NCBI GenBank assembly: GCA_964434865.1 | Contig: CAYSWV010000018.1 | Location: forward strand, 1-64,000 | Direction of reading: 5' to 3' | Length of the DNA stretch: 64,000 nt | From: CAYSWV01 sp964434865 | GTDB lineage: Bacteria > Cyanobacteriota > Cyanobacteriia > Thermostichales > Thermostichaceae | Part shown: positions 52,596 through 60,821 of the stretch, in pieces | Position numbering within the stretch: position 1 is the first letter of the stretch | Layout: each line of letters opens with the position of its first letter | Notes under the pieces: model-generated | Database searches by the model: none | The model's input: only the letters and a program-made list of their open reading frames with translations | Told to the model about the DNA's origin: nothing | Position numbers and translations under genes: made by a program

Positions 52596-53831
52596 CTAGA
52601 GTTCGATCACAGTTTGATATAAAGTAACCAGTTGATCATTCAAAGTTTCAATATTAAATGAGTGTTCTACTTGTGCCCGACCGGCCTGACCCATTTGTGG
52701 CCATTGATCAGGATGGGATACTAGCGTCAGCAGTTTATTAGCTAGCGCTTCTACATCTCGTTCTGGCACTAAAAACCCAGAAACCCCATCTTCAATCAAC
52801 TCTGGGATCCCACTATGCTCAGTACTAAGAACCGGCAAGCCACGCGCCATAGCTTCCATCAAAGCAACAGGAATCCCCTCTTGATCTCCAGTAGAGCTAG
52901 TTACACTGGGAGCGAGAAAGAGGTGAGCTTGTTCCAAATGCTGAATTAACTCGGATTGATCCCGCCAACCCAATAGTTCAACATGCTGATCGAGATTCAG
53001 TTCTTTGATTAACTGTTCCAAATAACGGTAGAGCGGACCATCGCCGATAATAGAATATCGAATCTGATTAAACACCGGTCTCACTTTAGCCACGGCCCGA
53101 ATCGCATACTCAATTCCTTTTTTTTCAACTAACCGGCAACAGCTGATTAATTGAACAGGTTGATCAGGTTGCCAGAAGCGAGGTTTAAAGGTAAATCGCT
53201 GACAATCTATGCCCATATGATGCACAGCAATTTTAGTTTCATCACACCCCAACTGCACTAACCGTTGCTGCCAGTGCTGGCTAATTGGCAAGAAATAATC
53301 ACCTCGTTCAAATAAATGAGAGTAGCCTGCAGGATCTTGAGTCTGGAGATAGGAGGTTAGATCATAGCCATGAAAAGAAGTGATCACTTTGCCTGTAAAG
53401 GCGTTAAACTGGCGTAACTGTGCTCCTAATTGCCCGAGCGGGCCAAAATGACAGTGAACAATATCATAATGAGGTCGTTTCAAAAAGGGAACAGTACTAA
53501 ACAACAGCTCTACTCGATTAATAGACGGATCACGATGAGTGGTATTGAACAAGGTATTAGCTATCACTGTCGGATTGTGCAACGCTGAAAATCCTGCAAT
53601 AGTTGTTGCTTTAATCCAGCATTTGACTCTTTGAAGGGGGATATGGGGTCGATAGAGGCTGCGTTCTAGTAGGCCATATTTGCCAATATCAGGATGTTGC
53701 TTCTCTTCATGACTAAAGCCAGTAGAAATGATATCAACCTGATGACCCCGATCCAAAAGGCCTGTGATCATATTTAAAATAAATGTTTCAGAAAGATGGG
53801 GAAACTGATTCACCATAAAGGCAATGTTCAT
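52596..53831 (-). CDS. family 4 glycosyltransferase (GT-B)
   Basis: The 411-residue protein begins MNIAFMVNQFPHLSETFILN, a start seen in colanic-acid-type GT4 enzymes, and has ISCCRLVEKKGIEYAIRA and the E-x7-E region EGIPVALMEAMARGLPVL. GT4 enzymes are retaining transferases using nucleotide sugars on the cytosolic face. GAGG lies 8 bases before ATG. It is the last gene of the exopolysaccharide operon in this window. Sugar unknown. Confidence 0.9.
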   Translation of the reverse strand: MNIAFMVNQFPHLSETFILNMITGLLDRGHQVDIISTGFSHEEKQHPDIGKYGLLERSLYRPHIPLQRVKCWIKATTIAGFSALHNPTVIANTLFNTTHRDPSINRVELLFSTVPFLKRPHYDIVHCHFGPLGQLGAQLRQFNAFTGKVITSFHGYDLTSYLQTQDPAGYSHLFERGDYFLPISQHWQQRLVQLGCDETKIAVHHMGIDCQRFTFKPRFWQPDQPVQLISCCRLVEKKGIEYAIRAVAKVRPVFNQIRYSIIGDGPLYRYLEQLIKELNLDQHVELLGWRDQSELIQHLEQAHLFLAPSVTSSTGDQEGIPVALMEAMARGLPVLSTEHSGIPELIEDGVSGFLVPERDVEALANKLLTLVSHPDQWPQMGQAGRAQVEHSFNIETLNDQLVTLYQTVIEL

Positions 53832-53860
53832 GAGACTAACCTCTTGGATCTAATACCCAG

Positions 53861-55405
53861 TTACAACTTGTTGGTCTCTGTGGAGTCATCAGTCGACAGT
53901 CGTTTGCGTACAAAGGACAATGCCATTGTGATCGTATCGTGTAGTTCTTGACGACCCGTGGCGGTCACACTCAAAACGGTTAACGATGATATCACAGTTA
54001 GGCTTAACCCCACCAAGCAATTGACCAAAGGATTAGGACTCAGTTGCAGCCAGCGATAACCGCTAATCATGCCTAAACTCAATAGGGCTGCCCCCACAAA
54101 GGGAGCAATAGTCTGGTAAATATCACCCGTCTTGACAGGTCCTTTACGGCCTACTAACCAGAACAAGATCGGGACTTTCAATAATAAACCTGATGAGCTG
54201 TACATGATCGCCACACCCACAGCTCCCCATGGTAGACCGATCAAAATAGCTAAGATGGTAATGCCACCCCCAATAGCTCCCCACCGTAACTGCTCCCATG
54301 TTCGGTCTTGAGTCGTAAAGAGCCAGCCTGTTGTATGAGCAATTGGTTGGACTAGAGCCATGATGCCTAAAATGGCAAATAACTGACCTGCCTCTAGCCA
54401 CTTGGGACCTAGAACGAGTGCAATTAACCAGTTTGAAGTTCCCACCATGAAGGCTACTAAGGGTAGTGTGATCAAACAGAGCTTACGTAGAATTCTGAGA
54501 TAGGCCTTCCGGTAGCGCTCGGGATCATGGTTTAAGCGACTGAGAGCTGGTACAGTAACCCTAGCAATAGGGGCATTAATTTGTTGAATCGGTAACAGGA
54601 GCAGTTGGTAAGCCTTAGCGTAAAAGCCCAAAGCTTGTGGCCCCCAAACTCGACCAATTAAAATATTGTCTAAGTTACGTGATACATAGTTAATTAAGTT
54701 AAAGCCCGTCAAATTACGACCAAACATGATCATCGATTTGACATTTTTAAAGGCATAGAACCCTGTCGGTCGCCACTGACACCGGCACCACACACCAACC
54801 ATATGACTGAAGCCAATGACAAGTTGCATCAGGACCAAAGCCCAAACTCCATAGCCTAATGCTCCCATAACGATGGCGGTACTGACACCTGCAGCCAATG
54901 CAGTAATATCGATCACGGCTAGTTCGGTAAATCGCATCTGGCGGCTCAGTAATGCTTGATGTTGTACCGTGAGGCCTCCAAATAAATAGCCGATGGAAAG
55001 AACTAGTGTCACATAAACTAGGATAGGTTCTTGATAAAACCGAGCGATTAAAGGAGCTAATGAAGCAGTCACGGCAGCAACGGCCAAACTGACTCCCACA
55101 TTCACCCAAAATAGAGTACTGACCTGCTCATGATTTAAGTCTGATCGTTGTACTGTAGCCGTGGACAGGCCCAGATCTTTAAATAAGCTGATAAACCCTG
55201 TAATAGCCACTGTCATACCAAAATAGCCATAGTCCTGAGGGGTTAATAGTCGGGCAAGTACTACATTAGATCCCAGCTGGAGCATAAACTTCGATCCTTG
55301 GGAAGCCAGCGTAATCATCCCACCGTTAACAAAGCGCTGCTTCAAATTAGTGGTTAAATGGGCTGTGGAGAGATGCTGATCAGAGTTGAGCGGTGCAGCT
55401 TTCAT
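53861..55405 (-). CDS. Wzx-type oligosaccharide flippase (MOP superfamily)
   Basis: The 514-residue protein has about 12-14 membrane segments and starts with RFVNGGMITLASQGSKFMLQ. DYGYFGMTVAITGFISLFKD, LGPKWLEAGQLFAILGIMA and LVQPIAHTTGWLF are typical of the WzxC/oligosaccharide flippase branch. It moves undecaprenyl-linked repeat units across the inner membrane. It lies between a GT2 and a GT4 gene. Confidence 0.92.
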   Translation of the reverse strand: MKAAPLNSDQHLSTAHLTTNLKQRFVNGGMITLASQGSKFMLQLGSNVVLARLLTPQDYGYFGMTVAITGFISLFKDLGLSTATVQRSDLNHEQVSTLFWVNVGVSLAVAAVTASLAPLIARFYQEPILVYVTLVLSIGYLFGGLTVQHQALLSRQMRFTELAVIDITALAAGVSTAIVMGALGYGVWALVLMQLVIGFSHMVGVWCRCQWRPTGFYAFKNVKSMIMFGRNLTGFNLINYVSRNLDNILIGRVWGPQALGFYAKAYQLLLLPIQQINAPIARVTVPALSRLNHDPERYRKAYLRILRKLCLITLPLVAFMVGTSNWLIALVLGPKWLEAGQLFAILGIMALVQPIAHTTGWLFTTQDRTWEQLRWGAIGGGITILAILIGLPWGAVGVAIMYSSSGLLLKVPILFWLVGRKGPVKTGDIYQTIAPFVGAALLSLGMISGYRWLQLSPNPLVNCLVGLSLTVISSLTVLSVTATGRQELHDTITMALSFVRKRLSTDDSTETNKL

Positions 55406-55420
55406 GGAGCAGTCCTGTGA

Positions 55421-56359
55421 TTATTCAAGGGATTCAATGTAGCGAGCCGTTTCAGGTAATGTGGCTCCTCGTTGGCCCAGAGCTTGATAGTGTAAAGTGA
55501 GAAGTTGGATCAGTGGACTCACTAGATCAACGCTCGTGGCTTTACCCTGAAGGTATTGAACAGCTGACAAGGGTAATTCCTTTAATAACCACCGACTGGC
55601 TCGATAGAGATACTGATAAGATTTCAGTTCAGGTGCTAGCGTGACTCCAAATAACTCATTTAGGTAACGATGTGAGCGCCCATACCGCTGCCATTGTCGT
55701 TTAAATTCCTGCCAATCATGTCGGTGACGATGTTGAACAATCGCATCATGAGCCACAGCATACTGCCATTGGGTTTCCGATTGGATCCGCCAACATAAAT
55801 CAGCATCTCCACCTGTGGTTAAATACGGCCGAAATAAACCAATGGCTTCAAAAACGGTATATCGAACAGCTAGGTTAGCCGTTTTGCCGAAGGGGTAGTA
55901 GGGATGCTTCAATGAGTTTTCATGAGACAATATTTTCTTACGAGCGGCATACTGCTCCAATAAACTCGATCCCGGTAAAGCTTGGACTGCCCCAATCACA
56001 AATCCAATAGCTGGATCGGTAAACGGTTGCATCAACTGTTCTAACCACTGGGACGTAGGTCTACAGTCAACATCAGTAAACGCCAAAATAGGGCTGGTGG
56101 CTTGCTTAACACCTGCATTTCTAGCTGCATACGAGCTCTGGATCGCCAACGCTTGAATCGGAAAAAACTGATATCCATCAGTATTGGCTTGAGCTGCTAG
56201 GGCCTGCAGATAGGGCCAGGTTTGATCTCGGCTATTGTTATCAACCAGAATGTAGCAAACCTGCTCTTTGGGGTAGGTCTGTTGACACAAGCACTGCACT
56301 AGATCTTTAACATCATCCTGACCATTGTAAATAGGAACGATGACTGAAACTGGGGTCAT
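55421..56359 (-). CDS. family 2 glycosyltransferase (GT-A)
   Basis: The 312-residue protein has VSVIVPIYNGQDDVKDLVQC, CYILVDNNSRDQTW, the metal-binding DxD in ILAFTDVDCRPTSQWLEQL and TTGGDADLCWRIQSETQ. These are GT2 features. C-terminal residues 200-312 hold two basic helices and no clear membrane segment. It follows the next GT2 gene by 65 bases and precedes the flippase by 15. Confidence 0.9.
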   Translation of the reverse strand: MTPVSVIVPIYNGQDDVKDLVQCLCQQTYPKEQVCYILVDNNSRDQTWPYLQALAAQANTDGYQFFPIQALAIQSSYAARNAGVKQATSPILAFTDVDCRPTSQWLEQLMQPFTDPAIGFVIGAVQALPGSSLLEQYAARKKILSHENSLKHPYYPFGKTANLAVRYTVFEAIGLFRPYLTTGGDADLCWRIQSETQWQYAVAHDAIVQHRHRHDWQEFKRQWQRYGRSHRYLNELFGVTLAPELKSYQYLYRASRWLLKELPLSAVQYLQGKATSVDLVSPLIQLLTLHYQALGQRGATLPETARYIESLE

Positions 56360-56424
56360 GAGAATCTCCTTTTGGAGCTGAGATCAGGTTAAACCGGAAC
56401 TTAAAAGTGAGGGTTGATATATGA

Positions 56425-57339
56425 TCAGACTGATGGACCTTGTAAGCCTTCACGAATACCTTGAAACCGAATCCAAGGGACCAAAACATTGAGTCGAGCT
56501 TCCCAAAGCGCTTCAGATAGGATGGTGTAAGGGGATTGGAACAGTTGGGACCGTTGCTGCAGGGTTTGCCTGAATACTGTGGGACCAAACGTGATGCAGT
56601 GAGTAATAGCTCGGAAGAGCTCGCGCCGACCAGTGGGCACTCGCAACTGCCACCGCTGATGTAAATCAACTAGTGTTTTAGCTTTTACTCGTTGTGACCG
56701 ACAAAATGCTTTTAAATCTTTACGGTATCGATGGTACACGATCCCTCCTGTTTGCAAAAAATGAATTCGATAAGCCGTTTGCGTTTGCATGCGCCAGTTG
56801 AGATCAGTTTCTTCGCCACCACTGCGATTAAGAAAACCACCTACTTGTTGAAAAACGTCAGCCCGATACATGACATTGGCGGTGCAAGCTGTGGGTAAAA
56901 ACTCTGCATGTTGAGGACAATGACCAGGACTTTTGAGGCGTAGAGCTTCGTAGCGTTCTACGGGATGGGTCAAGTCATAGGGCTGAATGGTCCCAGCCAC
57001 GGCGCCAATATTGGGATCATCAAAGCCATCTAGTAAATCTTGAATCCAGTTGGGCGTAACCACACAATCTGAATCGGTACAAGCAATAAACTCTCCGGTT
57101 GCAGCTTGAATACCCCGATTACGGGCCGTGCCAGCCCCTGGTTGAGCTTCTAACAAAATGGTATGGCCTGTTACTGCCAACAGATCTGCGGTCCGATCCG
57201 TAGAATTATTATTGACAATGATGATTTCTAACTGATCCCGAGGGTACTCAAGTCGGCTTAATGATTCCAGCAGTGTGGGTAGCATTGCTTCGCCATTGTA
57301 AACTGGGATCAAGACTGTCACAAACGGAAAGTTAGTCAT
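56425..57339 (-). CDS. family 2 glycosyltransferase (GT-A)
   Basis: The 304-residue protein starts MTNFPFVTVLIPVYNGEAML and has IIIVNNNSTDRTADLL, the DxD in EFIACTDSDCVVTPNWIQDL and SGGEETDLNWRMQTQ. ATG at 57339 follows GGAGA by 6 bases and overlaps the upstream gene's end by 8; the longer frame start at 57444 has no family similarity. It is a close relative in fold of the gene that follows. Confidence 0.9.
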   Translation of the reverse strand: MTNFPFVTVLIPVYNGEAMLPTLLESLSRLEYPRDQLEIIIVNNNSTDRTADLLAVTGHTILLEAQPGAGTARNRGIQAATGEFIACTDSDCVVTPNWIQDLLDGFDDPNIGAVAGTIQPYDLTHPVERYEALRLKSPGHCPQHAEFLPTACTANVMYRADVFQQVGGFLNRSGGEETDLNWRMQTQTAYRIHFLQTGGIVYHRYRKDLKAFCRSQRVKAKTLVDLHQRWQLRVPTGRRELFRAITHCITFGPTVFRQTLQQRSQLFQSPYTILSEALWEARLNVLVPWIRFQGIREGLQGPSV

Positions 57340-58408
57340 AGTGGCTCTCCTTGAGTGAACGTTGAGTCGGCAGCAGGCTTTGTAGTAAGGCACCCCATTC
57401 AGCAATATAGGTTTCCCAACAGGTGTGGACGGCCTCTCGCCCATACTGCCCCCACTGCATCAAGGTATCAGCTGGTTGCTGCAGTACCGTTTGAATAGCT
57501 TGGGCTAGAGCGTCTGGATCATCAGCTGGAACACAAAGTCCACACTGTTGCACTTGTTCTGTCAGGCCATCGACATCAGAGACAATCACAGGTCGAGCAG
57601 CAGCCTTAGCTTCTAAACAGACATTCCCCCAAGGTTCCCATCGTGATGGAATGACTACCACATCAACAGACTTCAAGAAATGAGGCACATCGTCGATCCG
57701 ACCCATCCACTTAACTTGCGGCAGGTCACGGGCTAAGTGTTTTAAAGCCGCCTCTTGATCACCAACTCCACCCATCCAAACTTCGACAGGAGCTTCAGGT
57801 ATGGTTTGCACAGCCTTGATTAAACTGTCAAACCCTTTTTGCTGACAGAAGCGACCATAAGCAGCCAAAATGAGAGGGCGTTGGGGTGACTTAGGAGGCA
57901 CTGTCAAATACGCATGTAGAGGTGGGCATTGCCTGATCACGGCCACCTTTTCTGGATGAACGAGCTGATGCTGTAACATCCACTGGGCTTGGGCTTGTGA
58001 AATAGCAACCACCTGATCAGCTAACCCGTAACATACCTTCAGACTGGTGTGAAACCGGAGCCTAGAGGACACGTTGTAGTGTTCGTAAGCAGCTGAATAC
58101 CCATGCTCGTGAATAATGATGGGAGCACGAGGGTTTTTCAGCTTGAGCCGGATTAAATCTACCGCCGTTTTAAATCGGGCAGGCTGATGGCAAATAATAA
58201 TATCTGGAGACAACTGACCTGAGTGTTGAATCGGTTGATCCTCTCGTAAGGCTAGAACCCTAAAATCGAATGTCTGCTGTAGCTGCGATTGAATAAGTCC
58301 CGTTAAAGTTGATTTCACGCCACCCACTTTACGATCCCAGACAATATGGAGCACCTTGGCCTTGGTGGCACTGGGTTGGGAGAGTGACAGGGGCGCTAGA
58401 GTCTTCAT
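57332..58408 (-). CDS. family 4 glycosyltransferase (GT-B)
   Basis: The 358-residue protein has VLHIVWDRKVGGVKSTLTGL, ILAAYGRFCQQKGFDSLIKA and the E-x7-E segment EPWGNVCLEAKAAARPVIVS followed by VSDVDGLTEQVQ. These are GT4 marks. It overlaps the glycoside hydrolase gene by 4 bases (ATGA) and the next GT2 gene by 8. Donor and acceptor are unknown. Confidence 0.9.
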   Translation of the reverse strand: MKTLAPLSLSQPSATKAKVLHIVWDRKVGGVKSTLTGLIQSQLQQTFDFRVLALREDQPIQHSGQLSPDIIICHQPARFKTAVDLIRLKLKNPRAPIIIHEHGYSAAYEHYNVSSRLRFHTSLKVCYGLADQVVAISQAQAQWMLQHQLVHPEKVAVIRQCPPLHAYLTVPPKSPQRPLILAAYGRFCQQKGFDSLIKAVQTIPEAPVEVWMGGVGDQEAALKHLARDLPQVKWMGRIDDVPHFLKSVDVVVIPSRWEPWGNVCLEAKAAARPVIVSDVDGLTEQVQQCGLCVPADDPDALAQAIQTVLQQPADTLMQWGQYGREAVHTCWETYIAEWGALLQSLLPTQRSLKESHYD

Positions 58409-59382
58409 AATGTTGGATTCCCCTGGGCGAAAGTCTGGTAGGCAGTGTAGGCAGGTAATGCCATAATCTCATTCGTCTCTTTATCAACTTCAAGCAGGCC
58501 ATACGTCAGAGGATGAATTTGATTGCCCTGAATACTGCGATACCACAATAGGGTTTCAACCCGACTCTGTAGCTCTGGCAATAGAATGCTAGTGAAATTA
58601 GCCTTATCGAGTTCGCTATTTCCTTTAGTGGGTAATCCCAATTCTGTAATCCAAAGCGGTTTAGTGACACGGCTTTTGAAATCATCAACCTGGTTGAGCA
58701 CACGGCCTGGATTTTTCTGATAGGGATGGATATTCACTCGATCACAATAGTGTTCTAGATCAGCATCAAGCAAGGCCTGCCAGTACTCAGGCTTAGCGGC
58801 GCCACTGGGCCCAGCTGCGATCACCAAGGCCCGACCTGATAAGATCTCATAAGCATCGGCTAGCATTCGGACATAAGCTTCTGGTGATCCAGTAAAATAC
58901 TTGGTTAGATTGGGCTCATTACCCACTTCCCAAGCATCAACCAATTCAGACAAGTAAGATCTTAACCAGTCACAATAGCGCTTGAAGGCACTCTGATCAG
59001 GAACCGCTGCTAATCCCTCAGATCCGGCATGAGCGGGTGTTCCCCAGATCACAAAGGTAATTAAAAATCCCTGCTCCTTGGCATAATTCAAGTTAGGGTA
59101 GATGTAGTCTAGGTTGTAATCTCTTGGGTTTCGTTCAATAGCGGCCCAGTTGTACCAAACTCGCAGCCATTTGGCACCAGCTTCTTTGTAATAGGGGACT
59201 AAGGCATCACGGCGGGCCGTCCAGTTCATCTCTGTCCCTACATTTAAGCCCAGATAAGGGAACTGAGAGCGCTGTCGGCTAGCAGTAAAGGTTGCATTGG
59301 TACTGGTACTAGATCCAGTACTGGCTCCACAGGCACTGATGAGTCCTCCACCTATGAAGCTAATAGCCGTTCGACGTTTCAT
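58405..59382 (-). CDS. Tat-type lipoprotein glycoside hydrolase (TIM-barrel, GH-A clan)
   Basis: The roughly 325-residue protein starts MKRRTAISFIGGGLISACGA, combining a twin Arg and a lipobox (ISAC). The barrel has KWLRVWYNWAAIERNPRDYN, the acid/base Glu in VDAWEVGNEPNLTKYF and a nucleophile candidate in PLWITELGLPTKGNS. It resembles GH39/GH5-type clan A hydrolases. In an exopolysaccharide operon it could trim or release the polymer. ATG at 59382 has GGAGG 8 bases upstream and overlaps the ligase gene's stop by 4. Confidence 0.8.
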   Translation of the reverse strand: MKRRTAISFIGGGLISACGASTGSSTSTNATFTASRQRSQFPYLGLNVGTEMNWTARRDALVPYYKEAGAKWLRVWYNWAAIERNPRDYNLDYIYPNLNYAKEQGFLITFVIWGTPAHAGSEGLAAVPDQSAFKRYCDWLRSYLSELVDAWEVGNEPNLTKYFTGSPEAYVRMLADAYEILSGRALVIAAGPSGAAKPEYWQALLDADLEHYCDRVNIHPYQKNPGRVLNQVDDFKSRVTKPLWITELGLPTKGNSELDKANFTSILLPELQSRVETLLWYRSIQGNQIHPLTYGLLEVDKETNEIMALPAYTAYQTFAQGNPTL

Positions 59383-60821
59383 CGTGTCTGCCTCCAGTCT
59401 AACGTTTTGCGAGTCCATAATCTTTGATCCGCAGTTGATGTTCCTGCCCACCAGGCCCCAAAGCTCTGCCAAGGAGTTGGCTGATCAAGCACCTCCTGCT
59501 TATTGAGCCAAGGTCTAGACTGATAAAAATCCAACTCTTCTACTTGATTCCAACTTGCACCAAGCAGGGCCGCAACAGAAAAGATCGTGACACTAGCTGC
59601 AGAAAGTTCACCACTAACCATCTGAAAGGAGAAGCCAACCCACAGTCCCATACAAGGGGATAAAACAGGAAACCGCCATACCAATCGCAAAATTGAGAGT
59701 GATAGTGCTATCCAGGCCACTAACACCAACCCTGATCCCACCAGTCCTGTGTGATAAAGCGTTGAGAACAATTGGGAGTGTGATCCGAGGGGGACAGACA
59801 CAACTTGTGATCGCCCATAGGTACCATAGCCAATCCAAGGCGATTGTAAGAAGGCTTGAAAAGTTTCGCGGTAAAGAGCTAGCCGACCGGCTGCTGAATC
59901 ACTCCGATATTCAAAGAAGTAGCGATAAAGCGCTGTCAAAATAGCGGGAGAAAAAGCAGTCAATAGACTCACTGTCCAGGGCAATAATCGGCGACCGACT
60001 CGACTATTACTAAGCCCAATTGCCACCATCAATGCCAGCACAATACCAACCTGACCAGCCCGAGCAGCCGCTAACCAAACTGTCACTAGTCCACCTGCTA
60101 GACCGACTCCTTGCCACCCTTTATGACGCTCCAGGAGTGCAGCCATACAGATGATGATACTCATCGTACCGGCCAAAGGTGACCAATAGTAAAATGATCT
60201 CAATCTAGGTACTGGCTCAAGATTCCAGCCAACATCGTCCAGGCCATAAAGGCCAGCCTCAAAAAAAACTTTAGCTGGCATAGAAGGAATCAAAGTTGTG
60301 ATCAGGCTTTTTGTCCTCACAATAGTCCCAGTCATGGCAATGTGAGTTTCACCCAAAATGACCGCTAGTAACTGCATGAGTCCTACCACACACAAAGCCC
60401 TGACAACAACCTGGAGCCTAATATTCAGACATCGAGCGGCATACCAAATAGCAACAGTTAGTAGCCAGATCCCAACCACCGAGCCTAATGCTGTCACACT
60501 ACGACCTAGCTCAGCGACACCGATACTTAAGTTATAGACAATAGAAAGTAACCAAACACCTGAGTAAATCAGCCAAAGATGCCAACCAAAAGGCAACTCA
60601 GGGCGGCGAGGTTGTGACCAGCTACGATAAAACAAGTACCACCCTACACAGGGAAAAACCATTAACTGGATCCCTAGAATCCACCACACGGGCACTAAGA
60701 CTAACGTCCAAAACAGTAAACCTTCTGCTACTAGATCGGGTTGGTTGAGGGCTTGATAGGCTTGAGGTTTAACGATCCGAGACGACCTTGTGATCGAAAT
60801 AGGGATGGTAGCGGAGTTCAT
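59379..60821 (-). CDS. O-antigen ligase/polymerase-like membrane protein
   Basis: The 480-residue protein has about ten to twelve membrane segments and, near residue 325-355, WIGYGTYGRSQVVSVPLGSH followed by SQLFSTLYHTGLVG, which is the Wzy_C/WaaL periplasmic loop pattern. It probably polymerises or transfers the polysaccharide. The start overlaps the copolymerase gene's end by 4 bases (ATGA). Confidence 0.85.
   Translation of the reverse strand: MNSATIPISITRSSRIVKPQAYQALNQPDLVAEGLLFWTLVLVPVWWILGIQLMVFPCVGWYLFYRSWSQPRRPELPFGWHLWLIYSGVWLLSIVYNLSIGVAELGRSVTALGSVVGIWLLTVAIWYAARCLNIRLQVVVRALCVVGLMQLLAVILGETHIAMTGTIVRTKSLITTLIPSMPAKVFFEAGLYGLDDVGWNLEPVPRLRSFYYWSPLAGTMSIIICMAALLERHKGWQGVGLAGGLVTVWLAAARAGQVGIVLALMVAIGLSNSRVGRRLLPWTVSLLTAFSPAILTALYRYFFEYRSDSAAGRLALYRETFQAFLQSPWIGYGTYGRSQVVSVPLGSHSQLFSTLYHTGLVGSGLVLVAWIALSLSILRLVWRFPVLSPCMGLWVGFSFQMVSGELSAASVTIFSVAALLGASWNQVEELDFYQSRPWLNKQEVLDQPTPWQSFGAWWAGTSTADQRLWTRKTLDWRQTR

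Noticed and set aside
54747..55109. 120-codon minus-strand frame
   Set aside because: Lies in another frame inside the Wzx flippase gene and has no family features.
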